Positions 54,588 through 63,130 of a DNA stretch of 64,000 nucleotides are shown here, one piece after another. Source of the DNA: Paenibacillus oenotherae. GTDB taxonomy: Bacteria; Bacillota; Bacilli; Paenibacillales; Paenibacillaceae. Numbering within the stretch: position 1 is the stretch's first letter; every line of letters starts with the position of its first letter. A model generated the notes under the pieces. It was not told the DNA's origin. It was given only the letters and a program-made list of their open reading frames with translations, and searched no databases. The stretch is from positions 310,001 to 374,000 of the forward strand of contig NZ_JAHZIJ010000001.1 of assembly GCF_019443105.1 (NCBI RefSeq). Direction: 5' to 3'. The position numbers were made by a program, and so were the translations under genes.

Positions 54588-56101
54588 CCGTTAACCTCCC
54601 CGCCACCGCTGGCATATAAAAGCAGCTGCTCTTGCGTCGCTTCCTCGCGCAGGAATGAACCCGCAAGCCGGCCATCGCACATAACCAATATGCGGTCGGC
54701 AATGCCCATCGCCTCTGTAAATTCACAGGTCAGGTAGACGATCGCTTTCCCCTGCTCTGCCAACTGGCCTATAATGCGAAAAATATCGCTTTTTGCTCCA
54801 ATATCGACACCTTTTGTCGGTTCATCGAACACAAATACAGCAACATCCGTTGACAGCCATTTGCCAATAGATACTTTCTGCTGGTTGCCTCCGCTTAGGT
54901 ACATCGTCTGCAGCGCGGGAGAAGAGGTCTTAATGCCAAGCCGCTCAATGATAGAGGCTGCATTCCTGGTTTCTCTCTGCTTGGAGATAAATCCGAGCCG
55001 CGTCAGCGTCTTGAGAATCGGCAGGCTCAGGTTGCGCCCTACAGATTCCGATACAAGAATGCCCTGCTTGCGCCGCTCCTCAGGAACAAGCGCAATTCCG
55101 CCTGCTATCGCGCTCGCAGGATCGGATAAATCCAACTGGCGACCGTAAACACGGACGTCCCCGGAATCCTTCTTGTCCGCCCCGAACAGCAGCCGGGACA
55201 GCTCCGTCTTGCCGGCTCCCACGAGCCCTACAATTGCGACAATTTCTCCGGCTCTCACCTCAAAGCTTACATCACGGACGTAGCGGGCGCGGGACAGCTT
55301 GGATACGGTAAGCACCGTACTGCCGATGACCGCATCCGTTTTCGGATATTCCTCAGCAAAGCTGCGGCCTAGCATCTCCCTGACAACCTCTTCGATATCC
55401 GTGTGCTGCGTCTCCGCAGTCATTACACGCCGCCCATCGCGCATCACAGTTATACGGTCACACATTCTAAACACTTCAGGCAGCCGATGAGTAATGAAAA
55501 TACAGCCGATGCCGTTATTCTTCAACTGCTGCATGACACCGAACAACCGCTCGGCCTCATCAAGGCTGAGCGGTGCAGTCGGCTCGTCAAATATGACATA
55601 CCTCGCTTGCTCCGTCAGAAGACGGGCAATGAGGACAAGCTGCTTCTCAGCAAGTGTGAGCTCGCTGACACGCTTGCGCACCGGAATATGGGCTCCAAGC
55701 TGTGATAGAACAGACTCCGCTTCCCGGTGCAGACTGCCCCAACGCAGCCATCCCTTGCCGCCAGGCGCTGAGATGCGGTCCAGCATCACATTCTCCGTCA
55801 CGGTAAGCTGAGGCACCAAGGCAGTATCAACTTCCTGATAGACGCAGTGAATGCCGTTTGCCTTGGCATCAGCCGGCGTGCGTATCGCCGCCGTTCCGCC
55901 GTCGATTACAATGTCGCCAGAATCATTGGTATACGCGCCGGATAATATTTTCATCAATGTGCTCTTGCCTGCCCCATTAGCACCCAGAAGAGCATGAATC
56001 TCACCTGGCCGAACTTCAAAATCAACTCCGCTAAGCGCAGGAACTCCGGCGAAAGACTTGCCAATGTTGCGCATATTCAGCCCTTTGCTGGCCTTTGCCA
56101 C
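54584..56101 (-). CDS. Sugar ABC transporter ATP-binding protein (RbsA-like, two ATPase domains)
   Basis: 505 aa. First nucleotide-binding domain: Walker A GANGAGKST, signature ELTLAEKQLV; second: Walker A-like GLVGAGKTEL and signature LSGGNQQKV, with DEPTKGVD Walker B. Typical of the monosaccharide CUT2 group. GTG start with AGGAGGTG. Sugar not determined. Confidence 0.93.
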   Translation of the reverse strand: MAKASKGLNMRNIGKSFAGVPALSGVDFEVRPGEIHALLGANGAGKSTLMKILSGAYTNDSGDIVIDGGTAAIRTPADAKANGIHCVYQEVDTALVPQLTVTENVMLDRISAPGGKGWLRWGSLHREAESVLSQLGAHIPVRKRVSELTLAEKQLVLIARLLTEQARYVIFDEPTAPLSLDEAERLFGVMQQLKNNGIGCIFITHRLPEVFRMCDRITVMRDGRRVMTAETQHTDIEEVVREMLGRSFAEEYPKTDAVIGSTVLTVSKLSRARYVRDVSFEVRAGEIVAIVGLVGAGKTELSRLLFGADKKDSGDVRVYGRQLDLSDPASAIAGGIALVPEERRKQGILVSESVGRNLSLPILKTLTRLGFISKQRETRNAASIIERLGIKTSSPALQTMYLSGGNQQKVSIGKWLSTDVAVFVFDEPTKGVDIGAKSDIFRIIGQLAEQGKAIVYLTCEFTEAMGIADRILVMCDGRLAGSFLREEATQEQLLLYASGGGEVNG

Positions 56102-56139
56102 TCGCGCACCTCCTACAGTAATGCGTCATGCGAAACTTA

Positions 56140-56176
56140 GGATGCGGGCAATCACATGAAGTGATTGCCCGCATCC
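56140..56176 (-). other. 16-bp perfect hairpin between binding-protein and ATPase genes
   Basis: GGATGCGGGCAATCAC pairs with its inverse complement (56140-56155 with 56161-56176), 5-nt loop, with no T-run. It lies 18 bp after the binding-protein stop. Such intercistronic stems are known to protect upstream mRNA and lower downstream expression in transporter operons; here that is inference. Confidence 0.8.
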
Positions 56177-56194
56177 TGTTCCTGTGCGTTATTA

Positions 56195-57307
56195 TTATTT
56201 GGCAGCTTCTAGCTCTTTCAGCCAATCCGTGTAACCCTGCTCGCTGTTGCCCCAACCTTCGACATATTCATTCAGCTTCGTCGTGCTTACCGTTTCCGGC
56301 GGCTTAGGCAGCGCATCTCTGTGAACAAACACAGGATTCAGAACAACAACATCATCGGTTTTGTCACCGTGGAATTTCTGGTATAGATAACGAACCTGCA
56401 CACGGCCGATATCCTTAGGATCAACAGCTGCGGATGCAACCCATGGATTCGCCGGATCTTGAATCATTTGCAAGTCCTCATCGCTCATGTCGATTCCGTA
56501 TACTTTAATTTCTGTGCGGCCTGCTTGCTGAATGGCACGTGCTGCACCCTTGGCAAATTCATCCCATGCGGTCCATACTGCAGTAATGTCACCTTTGTTC
56601 GGATATTTGGTCAGAATAGCTTCCATTTGAGCTTGTGTATCCAATGCCGGATTGTTCGCATTGCCGAATGCGGCAATTTCTTTAATGTCCGGATATTTCG
56701 CTTGGAATGCGTTGTACGCAAGCTGACGGCGCTCCATCGGTGCGAAGCCGGCTACCCATACTTTAACGATAGACCCTTTGCCGCCCGCATCCTTGGCAAG
56801 CTCTTCAAGCGTCATTTCTGCCATCTTCTGATCATCCTGCTGCAGAACAGTTACGCCAGGCACTTTAATATCAGCATCGAAGACGACGACAGGAATATTT
56901 TTCTCCACAGCGCGCTTCACGCCTGGTTCCAATGCCCCTGCTTGTCCATGGTCGATCAGAATGCCGTCAAAGCCCTGATTGATCGCAGCGTCAAGATTGG
57001 ACACCATCTTGCCGAGATCGTTGTCAGAAGCGAAAACTTGCACCTCTCCGCCCAGCTTGCCGGCCTGCTCCTTAACCCCTTCAATATATTGAGCCGAGAA
57101 TGTTCCCGTATTAAATTGCATAATAAGTGCGATTTTCTTCCCCTTGAGCGAAGTCAGTCCGGCTTGAGCATCATCGTTCGTCTCTGCCGCACTTCCAGTG
57201 TTTCCTTCCCCACTCTTGTTCTCAGATTGCTTATTGCCACAAGCAGCAACGACTAGCAATACAGCTGCAAGCACAAAAATAAGCGATAGTTTTCCCCATT
57301 GTTTCAT
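56195..57307 (-). CDS. Sugar ABC transporter substrate-binding lipoprotein
   Basis: 370 aa. The signal peptide ends in lipobox VVAACG, followed by a Ser/Gly/Asn linker and a type I periplasmic-binding (RbsB-like) fold (KIALIMQFNTGTFSAQYIEG, QGFDGILIDHGQAGALEPGV, TAVWTAWDEFAKGAARAIQQ, VYGIDMSDEDLQMIQ). First gene of the operon. Confidence 0.93.
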   Translation of the reverse strand: MKQWGKLSLIFVLAAVLLVVAACGNKQSENKSGEGNTGSAAETNDDAQAGLTSLKGKKIALIMQFNTGTFSAQYIEGVKEQAGKLGGEVQVFASDNDLGKMVSNLDAAINQGFDGILIDHGQAGALEPGVKRAVEKNIPVVVFDADIKVPGVTVLQQDDQKMAEMTLEELAKDAGGKGSIVKVWVAGFAPMERRQLAYNAFQAKYPDIKEIAAFGNANNPALDTQAQMEAILTKYPNKGDITAVWTAWDEFAKGAARAIQQAGRTEIKVYGIDMSDEDLQMIQDPANPWVASAAVDPKDIGRVQVRYLYQKFHGDKTDDVVVLNPVFVHRDALPKPPETVSTTKLNEYVEGWGNSEQGYTDWLKELEAAK

Positions 57308-57352
57308 CGTGTTGTTCCCCCTGTATCAATTATAAGTGAATGATCTATGATA

Positions 57353-57380
57353 ATAGTATCATCTTTTCCTAGTATGTCAA
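57353..57380 (-). promoter_or_regulatory. Promoter of the sugar ABC operon
   Basis: -35 TTGACA (57375-57380), 16-bp spacer, -10 TACTAT (57353-57358) on the minus strand, 46 bp before the ATG. Confidence 0.8.
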
Positions 57381-57399
57381 TCGGAATTAATTTATTAAT

Positions 57400-57434
57400 G
57401 TCGATTTTAGTCGAAATTAATAGTATTATGTCGA
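57400..57434 (-). promoter_or_regulatory. Candidate activator site: three direct TCGAC repeats
   Basis: TCGAC occurs at 57430-57434, 57410-57414 and 57400-57404 on the minus strand, spaced 20 and 10 bp (whole helical turns), starting 20 bp upstream of the -35. Direct repeats in this place suit an AraC-type or response-regulator activator. No regulator gene lies in the window. Confidence 0.5.
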
Positions 57435-57705
57435 ACAAACATAACTGCCATTATAAAAGTCCGCCCCCACAATTGCAACCTCTTTACGCGGGTTTCCAAG
57501 TTGTGGCATACTTGCAGACACGCTGTTCCGCCGCATTTATAGGTTACGGATCTCCCGGCACTCATTTCAGCTAGCTAGCTTGGCAGCAGACTTGGTTATC
57601 AAACCGCAAACAGCTACACAGTACTGTGACTCCACGAGAGAGTATCTGAATCCAGACAATTATCTCCTCATATTCATATTCACATTCACCCATACTCATA
57701 CTCAC

Positions 57706-57747
57706 GCTCTTGCTCTTGCTCTTGCTCTTGCTCTTGCTCTTGCTCAT
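57706..57747. repeat. Hexamer repeat GCTCTT, six units plus variant
   Basis: Six perfect GCTCTT units followed by GCTCAT, preceded by degenerate ATTCAC/ACTCAT hexamers from about 57668. Confidence 0.92.
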
Positions 57748-58152
57748 CTCATACTGGCGTTCCCCGCATACACACTGTCAAAACAATGCCAACCTCAAAG
57801 CTACCTTACCCTTACAAAAGAACGTCGAAGCATCATAAACGCTTCAAGCGCTGCTTACGCAAACTGCATGAGCTGTCCTCCTCCTCTAGCAAGCAAACTA
57901 CCACCATCATTACAGCATATTTCACTTATCCAGCTCACACCTGCTCTCCTACCAATAATGAAATCATTTCACAATAGTGAAATCTTAACGCGGATGCTGT
58001 CCATAACAACGGCTGCCATGTTCTGCGTTCCGCCTGGCTACTCACTCGCGGCTGGCATTGTCTCGACTAGCAGTATGCGGTGTGCAGCGTGCGGTATGCT
58101 TTGTGCGGTGTAATAAAGGTATTGCTGCTGGTCTCATTGCTGCAGGAAAAAA

Positions 58153-58340
58153 GGAAGCCTGCGCAAGTGCAGGAATTCTGGTTAAAAGTAGCTGTAGAAG
58201 GTAGAATTCCTGCATTTGCGCAGGCATATTAGGCAGAATTGGCCTATAGGGGGCTAATACGGCGAAAAGCCTACACTTTGGCAGGCACTTCATCTTCAGC
58301 AGGCTAAAACGCGAAAAAAAACGGCCTTTGCGCAGGCTTC
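58153..58340 (+). repeat. Four-hairpin repeat module, copy A3
   Basis: 188 bp. Hairpins CCTGC-GCAAGT-GCAGG, CCTGC-ATTTGC-GCAGG, GCCT-N-GGCAGGC and CCTTTGCGCAGG in the same spacing as A1. It shares AAAAGTAGC, the word GGCAGAATTGG (GGCGGATTGGG in A1) and CTTCAGCA with the 6-kb copies. Confidence 0.88.
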
Positions 58341-58491
58341 TTATCTGATTATGGTATCACCCTTGGATAGAATAGACATATCGCTGTTTGCTGCATCTTT
58401 ATCTGCTATTCGCACGAGGCAGGCAATGTCTCAACTAGCGGTGTGCGGTGTATAAAGGTATTGCTGCTGGTCTCATTGCTGCAGGAAAAAA

Positions 58492-58678
58492 GGAAGCCTG
58501 CGCAAGTGCAGGAATTCTGGTTAAAAGTAGCTGTAGAAGGTAGAATTCCTGCATTTGCGCAGGCATATTAGGCAGAATTGGCCTATAGGGGGCTAATACG
58601 GTGAAAAGCCTGCACTTTGGCAGGCACTTCGTCTGCAGCAGGCTGAAATGCGAAAAAAACTGCATTTGCGCAGGCTTT
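58492..58678 (+). repeat. Four-hairpin repeat module, copy A4
   Basis: 187 bp, about 96% identical to A3 and exactly 339 bp downstream. The third hairpin is better paired here (GCCTGC / GGCAGGC) than in A3 (GCCTAC). The unit includes about 55 bp before the module (ATTGCTGCTGGTCTCATTGC). Confidence 0.88.
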
Positions 58679-58764
58679 CTCTGTTTATCGAATCACCCTT
58701 GGCATATCAGCTTGAGTACTACAACTCTGTAAGCGCGCTAGCTCAGCCGAATGTTTCATGCTGG

Positions 58765-58908
58765 GCATTGCAACAACACGCATACTGTGCAAGGGCCGCT
58801 CAGCTTCTTGCTGCATGCTGCGAGCAGCTAACGCGGCTTCTTGCTGCATGCAGCATGCATGCGGCACAACCAAGATCACAGTATGCAGGGGTATCGCAAT
58901 AACCCTCA
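58765..58908. repeat. Imperfect inverted repeat beside spoIVA
   Basis: Left arm about 58765-58802 and right arm about 58862-58908 share GCATACTGTG and flanking words in inverse orientation with many mismatches. The centre contains two TTCTTGCTGCATGC repeats. Confidence 0.45.
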
Positions 58909-58918
58909 CACTACAAGC

Positions 58919-58946
58919 GAGAGACACGCCTTTCGGCGTGTCTCTC
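58919..58946 (-). terminator. 12-bp perfect hairpin after spoIVA
   Basis: GAGAGACACGCC / GGCGTGTCTCTC with TTTC loop, 6 bp after the spoIVA stop. The minus-strand tail is GCTTG rather than a T-run, so it may stabilise the mRNA end or terminate weakly. Confidence 0.65.
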
Positions 58947-58952
58947 CTCTTC

Positions 58953-60431
58953 TTACAATATAATGGCGATTAATCCGCCGGAGCCTTCGTTGATGATGCG
59001 TCCAAGCGTCTCCTGCAGCTTGTAGCGCGCATTATCCGGCATCATGGCGATTTTGCCTTGAATACCTTCGCGTACGATGGAGTGGAGTGATCTGCCGAAA
59101 ATATCGGACTCCCATATCTTGATAGGGTCATTCTCGAAGTCCTGCATCAAGTAGCGGACAAGCTCCTCGCTTTGCTTCTCCGTGCCAATGATCGGCGCGA
59201 ATTCGGATTCCACATCAACGCGGATCATGTGAATCGATGGCGCAGTCGCCTTGAGACGCACGCCGAATCGCGAGCCTTGGCGTATCAGCTCCGGTTCGTC
59301 TAGCGCCATCTCTGCAAGGGAAGGCGCCGCTATGCCGTAGCCGGTCGTCTTGACCATCTCAAGCGCTTCTGCGAATCGGTCATACTCCCGCTTGGCATGC
59401 GAGAACTCCTGCATCAGTTGCAGCAGATGATCTTTGCCCCGTATTTCTACACCGACCACTTCCATCAGAATCTGGTCGTATAGCTCATCCGGTGCATAGA
59501 GATCAATCTCCGCGACTCCCTGCCCCATATTCATTCCGCTAAGACCAGCCCGGACGATAAATTCATATTCCATAAACTGTGCAACGACACGGTCAACATC
59601 GCGAAGACGACGAATATCCTTCACGGTGTCGCGCACGGAATTCTCATAATTGCTTCTAAGCCAGTGCTGGTCGTTCAGCACCATCACCCAGCTCGGCAGA
59701 TTGACGTTCACTTCGTGCACCGGGAACTCATAGAGCACCTCGCGAAGGACAGACATCACATCTTCCTCGCCCATTGTAGCGACGCTCAGCGTCATAACCG
59801 GGATATCATATTTGGCCTGCAGCTCACTGCGAAGCTGAAGCGCCTCTTCACTGCGCGGCCGTGTTGAATTGACGATCAGCACAAAGGGCTTGCCGACTTC
59901 CTTCAGCTCATCGATGACGCGCTCTTCCGCCTCCACATAAGAGCTGCGCGGAATTTCCGCAATTGTGCCATCGGTTGTGACCACAACACCCAGCGTGGAA
60001 TGCTCCTGTATTACCTTGCGTGTCCCGATCTCAGCCGCTTCCTGGAACGGAATCGGCTCCTCAAACCACGGGGTCGTTATCATGCGCGGGCCATTCTCAT
60101 CCTCATATCCTTTGGCCCCGTTAACCGCGTAGCCAACACAGTCTACCAACCGGATGTTGACATCCAGACCTTCTGCTACACGCAGCTGCACCGCTTGGTT
60201 CGGTACAAATTTCGGCTCTGTTGTCATAATGGTTTTGCCTGCCGCGCTTTGCGGCAGCTCATCAATGGCTCTCACCCGATCGGCGTCATTCGTAATGTTC
60301 GGCAGAACAACCGTCTCCATGAACCGTTTGATGAAGGTTGATTTGCCTGTGCGGACCGCACCGACAACGCCGAGGTAAATATCCCCACCGGTACGTTCGG
60401 CTATGTCCTTGAAAATGTCCACTTTCTCCAC
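58953..60431 (-). CDS. spoIVA: Stage IV sporulation protein A (spore coat ATPase)
   Basis: 492 aa, the same as in B. subtilis. It assembles the basement layer of the spore coat by ATP hydrolysis. Walker A GAVRTGKST follows the conserved MEKVDIFKDIAERTGGDI-type N-terminus. I use the GTG at 60429-60431 (VEKVDIFKDIAERT) with GGGAGGGG upstream; an upstream ATG would add 12 foreign residues. Confidence 0.97.
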   Translation of the reverse strand: MEKVDIFKDIAERTGGDIYLGVVGAVRTGKSTFIKRFMETVVLPNITNDADRVRAIDELPQSAAGKTIMTTEPKFVPNQAVQLRVAEGLDVNIRLVDCVGYAVNGAKGYEDENGPRMITTPWFEEPIPFQEAAEIGTRKVIQEHSTLGVVVTTDGTIAEIPRSSYVEAEERVIDELKEVGKPFVLIVNSTRPRSEEALQLRSELQAKYDIPVMTLSVATMGEEDVMSVLREVLYEFPVHEVNVNLPSWVMVLNDQHWLRSNYENSVRDTVKDIRRLRDVDRVVAQFMEYEFIVRAGLSGMNMGQGVAEIDLYAPDELYDQILMEVVGVEIRGKDHLLQLMQEFSHAKREYDRFAEALEMVKTTGYGIAAPSLAEMALDEPELIRQGSRFGVRLKATAPSIHMIRVDVESEFAPIIGTEKQSEELVRYLMQDFENDPIKIWESDIFGRSLHSIVREGIQGKIAMMPDNARYKLQETLGRIINEGSGGLIAIIL

Positions 60432-60707
60432 TGAATATCCCCTCCCAATCGAAATTCGCCAGTACATGGACGTACCGTTACTGCCGTGTTCCTCATGCTG
60501 CGATAGTCGTCAGGGTTCGCCGCCAGCCGTGTTGCTGATGCATACCAGCGTGCGCAACTCGTACATGATTTTGGACTAGTAATAGCTTATTGCGCTTTCC
60601 ACCCAAATATGACCACTTTCACAGGAAATCTTTCGATTCATGCCCATCCTCCGGCTCCGCCCTTCCAAGATTGAGATATATGAGAGAAGAGTCCTTCGTA
60701 TGCCAAC
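60432..60707 (-). promoter_or_regulatory. spoIVA upstream region
   Basis: No gene seen. A possible SigE-like pair on the minus strand, GTCATATT near 60612-60605 and CAATAAGC about 13 bp further, lies about 170 bp before spoIVA. It is a partial match only. Confidence 0.3.
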
Positions 60708-60755
60708 AAAAAAAGCTATCCCGCAAGTGGACATAACCACTTAACGAAATAGCTT
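60708..60755 (-). terminator. Terminator of the YphF-like gene
   Basis: AAGCTAT / ATAGCTT base (60749-60755 with 60713-60719) with inner AAGTGG / CCACTT pairing, then TTTTTTT on the minus strand, 22 bp after the stop. Confidence 0.9.
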
Positions 60756-60777
60756 CAACAGCGCGAACTGCCCGCAA

Positions 60778-61515
60778 TTATTCAAGAAAGGCCTGCGGCT
60801 CGCCATCGACCAGCCGGTACACGGTAGATTTAACAGGTACAAATTCTGACTGCTCCACAAGCAATGTACGCAGATCAGCCGAGCTGTCCGGCTTGCTGCC
60901 CGCATCCAGCTTGTTGACCGCTCCCATCACATCAATGCCATAATCAAGATAGACATTCCCCTTGGCATCCATCATCGCAGACAAGGTCTGTCCGGAGAAA
61001 AGGCTGCTAATATTAGGGTCTTTCATATTCAGCTTTCCGTAATCTATCCGCCAGAAATCCGGATATGCTGTCTCGCCTTTAGGCAGCTGGCCATTGCTCG
61101 CATCGGCATATTTCTTCACTGCGGCCTGAATATCGTTCACCCGCTGATAGATTACAAGGTTCATCAGCTTGACAACGGGATCGGTCTCCTCGTTAATAAT
61201 TAAAAAATAATTGTTGCCGCCCATCTCATAAGCAGCAGCAGGAATGTCTGACAAATAGTTCATACGCTGCAGCTTGGCGAAATCGATCACATATTTCTCG
61301 TAAAGCGGTGTATCCGCCTCGCTGTTCTTAATGGGGAGCAGACCCGTTTCCTTATAATACTGATCAACTACGCTCTGAATATTGATAATGACATCCTTGG
61401 GCGGCTTCTGGTTCTGCGCCATCTGCTCCTCCGGATACAAGCATCCGGTTAGCACGACCGCCATAACTGCAAGCACCAGCATTACGGTACTGTTCTTCAA
61501 TCCTCTCATTGCCAC
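60778..61515 (-). CDS. yphF: YphF-like lipoprotein
   Basis: 245 aa. The signal peptide ends in lipobox VVLTGC, so it is anchored outside the cell. The body has repeated helix-turn units (VIINIQSVVDQYYKETGLLP and DIQAAVKKYADASNGQLP), similar in feel to pilin-like or PulG segments. Position between spoIVA and gpsA fits B. subtilis yphF. GTG start (61513-61515) has GGAGG 5 bp upstream; the ATG two codons later is possible. Confidence 0.75.
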   Translation of the reverse strand: MAMRGLKNSTVMLVLAVMAVVLTGCLYPEEQMAQNQKPPKDVIINIQSVVDQYYKETGLLPIKNSEADTPLYEKYVIDFAKLQRMNYLSDIPAAAYEMGGNNYFLIINEETDPVVKLMNLVIYQRVNDIQAAVKKYADASNGQLPKGETAYPDFWRIDYGKLNMKDPNISSLFSGQTLSAMMDAKGNVYLDYGIDVMGAVNKLDAGSKPDSSADLRTLLVEQSEFVPVKSTVYRLVDGEPQAFLE

Positions 61516-61549
61516 AAAGTCCTCCTGTCGGTATGGATGAGACTGGCTC

Positions 61550-61894
61550 CTACCAAAGCTCATCTTCCTCCGCCTGTCTCATCAATTGTCGCCGGACAGC
61601 TGCACGCAGCGGATCCTCCGGCACTTCAACAACCGCTTTGCCAGTAACCTTCGTCTGGCAGGCGAGTCTCGTTCCTTGCCCTTCAAGTCCCGCGAGCTTC
61701 CGCCGCTCATTGTCGCTTAGAGGAGAAAGCCCTTGCCCGCTTGCCGTCGTCACTTTGCACATCAAGCAAGCGGCTTTGCCGTCACATCTGGTACGAATGG
61801 GCACACCTGCCTTGCGGGCAGCATCCAGCACTGTCGTACCCGCTCGAACAGAAGCACTGCGTCCGGAAGGAAGAAACGTGATATCAACATTCAC
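61550..61894 (-). CDS. 2Fe-2S ferredoxin-like protein (first)
   Basis: 114 aa plant-type ferredoxin fold. Cluster cysteines in RCDGKAACLMCKV (C-x5-C-x2-C) with the fourth in LACQT. The C-terminal extension (DPLRAAVRRQLMRQAEEDEL) is helical and charged. It carries electrons to an unknown partner. It follows the nucleotidyltransferase-like gene by 2 bp, so they are one transcript. Confidence 0.88.
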   Translation of the reverse strand: MNVDITFLPSGRSASVRAGTTVLDAARKAGVPIRTRCDGKAACLMCKVTTASGQGLSPLSDNERRKLAGLEGQGTRLACQTKVTGKAVVEVPEDPLRAAVRRQLMRQAEEDELW

Positions 61895-61896
61895 TA

Positions 61897-62490
61897 TTAA
61901 CCCCTCGTTTCCCCAAGTCCAATTCGTTCATGAGTCTGCTTGACCAATTCCATAGAGAGAGCATTGCGTCCTTCAATCGCACCGAAGGCATCCAGATGAA
62001 GCCCAGGTTGCGCTCGCACTTCCTCAACGATAAGATCAACGCGGTCAGCCCGGCTGCGAAGGATGTTAAACCACATCTCATGTGCCAGCGGCACAACGCC
62101 GACCCTGCGTCCATCACATTCTACCGGCAGTTGAAAGGGTGCAAGCACCCCTCTAATGTCAACCTCATACCTGTTATTCCCGCTGGACACAACAAATCCG
62201 CCGACCAGCTCGACATGAACTCCCTCGATGATATAGTGGCTTAGAAGCGAGCGATAGATCGGGCTAACACTCTCTTGCTGCACATCCGTTGCATAGTTGC
62301 GCAGCGCCACATGAAGATTCACCGCATCCTGCTCATCCGCATAGATATCCAGATCACGCGGCGGCTGCTCCAGATTCAATCCGCGAAGCTGCAGTCCTGC
62401 GCTTCCTCCGACCAGCCATGCCGCATCCATCCCGGCAGCAGCATCCGCAATTATGGCAAGGGCTCTTATGACATGCTCATTTCGGTCCAT
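61897..62490 (-). CDS. Nucleotidyltransferase-like protein
   Basis: 197 aa. The N-terminal WLVGGSAGLQLRG followed by PPRDLDIYADEQDA matches the GGS...DxD core of the pol-beta/AbiEii nucleotidyltransferase fold. The second acidic position may be in GVHVELVGGF. Role unknown; it could be an old antitoxin-toxin type fold or a housekeeping tailor enzyme. Flanked on both sides by ferredoxin genes. Confidence 0.75.
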   Translation of the reverse strand: MDRNEHVIRALAIIADAAAGMDAAWLVGGSAGLQLRGLNLEQPPRDLDIYADEQDAVNLHVALRNYATDVQQESVSPIYRSLLSHYIIEGVHVELVGGFVVSSGNNRYEVDIRGVLAPFQLPVECDGRRVGVVPLAHEMWFNILRSRADRVDLIVEEVRAQPGLHLDAFGAIEGRNALSMELVKQTHERIGLGETRG

Positions 62491-62507
62491 CGGACCACTT
62501 CCTTTAG

Positions 62508-62804
62508 TTAGAAATACGGTTGATTGACCGCTTTAATGGCACCGGCGCCTTCCTTGACAATGGCTTGACAGCCCAGTCTGTAGCCTTGATCGAATTCCTC
62601 CGGATCCATCCGGTCCCATTCCGCATCCGTAACCTCTTCCAGATACTGAGCGCCCTCTACGATCAAGCAGCGGCAGCGTGCACATGTTCCGCGGGTACAG
62701 GAGAACGCCCAGTCAAGATTGTGCTTCACAGCCAGATCCAATAATGACATTCCTGCTTCCGCTTCAACTTGAATTGATTTGGTCCTGCTCTTGAGCTCCA
62801 ACAT
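62508..62804 (-). CDS. 2Fe-2S ferredoxin-like protein (second)
   Basis: 98 aa. Cysteines in SCTRGTCARCRCLIVEG and RLGCQA. Distinct from the first ferredoxin, with an acidic insert (DAEWDRMDPEEFDQGYR). First gene of the three-gene group ferredoxin - nucleotidyltransferase - ferredoxin. Confidence 0.88.
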   Translation of the reverse strand: MLELKSRTKSIQVEAEAGMSLLDLAVKHNLDWAFSCTRGTCARCRCLIVEGAQYLEEVTDAEWDRMDPEEFDQGYRLGCQAIVKEGAGAIKAVNQPYF

Positions 62805-62851
62805 ATTCTACTGCGCCTTCCTCTCTTAGCAGCTTGCAGCATAGATTGCGA

Positions 62852-63031
62852 TTAAGCGATAGACATAAATCCGAGAATGCCGCCTACCACTAGAAACATA
62901 AAGGCAATAAGCGACAGAACAAACTTCAAGACACCCTTCGTCTTATAACGTGCGAATGAAATAAGAAACGCGGCAAGCGCCATCAATCCGATTCCTATAA
63001 GTGATACCCACATTTTTGTCATTGCATCCAT
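62852..63031 (-). CDS. yphE: DUF2768 (YphE-like) membrane peptide
   Basis: 59 aa, two membrane helices (WVSLIGIGLMALAAFLISFA and LKFVLSLIAFMFLVVGGILG) joined by a short basic loop (RYKTKG). Size, topology and place between gpsA and yphF match YphE. Start at the ATG in MDAMTKMWV; ribosome site GGGGTGG is rather far. Missed by length-limited gene finders. Confidence 0.78.
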   Translation of the reverse strand: MDAMTKMWVSLIGIGLMALAAFLISFARYKTKGVLKFVLSLIAFMFLVVGGILGFMSIA

Positions 63032-63130
63032 AATATGAATTCATCCACCCCATACGACAAATATTCGTTCTATTATACCATTAGTGAAGACCCAGAGGCT
63101 AGTTAATGCCAAGGAGCGAGCCGCTATGTA

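Larger units (their letters stand above)
57435..58918. other. 1.5-kb non-coding repeat region between the sugar operon and spoIVA
   Basis: No convincing gene on either strand. It holds a hexamer array (57706-57747), two tandem copies of a 339-bp unit including four-hairpin modules (58153-58340, 58492-58678), and a loose inverted repeat (58765-58908). Open frames here differ between the two duplicated copies and lack ribosome sites. Confidence 0.7.

Noticed and set aside
57580-58113. Plus-strand frame of 177 aa in the repeat region
   Set aside because: Built on the GCTCTT array (Ala-Leu runs), no homology or ribosome site seen.
58648-58927. Two overlapping antisense frames beside spoIVA
   Set aside because: Both arise from the inverted repeat with TTCTTGCTGCATGC units; neither has a start signal.
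58919-58946. Standard terminator for spoIVA
   Set aside because: Stem is perfect but no T-run follows on the minus strand, so only a weak or stabilising role is proposed.
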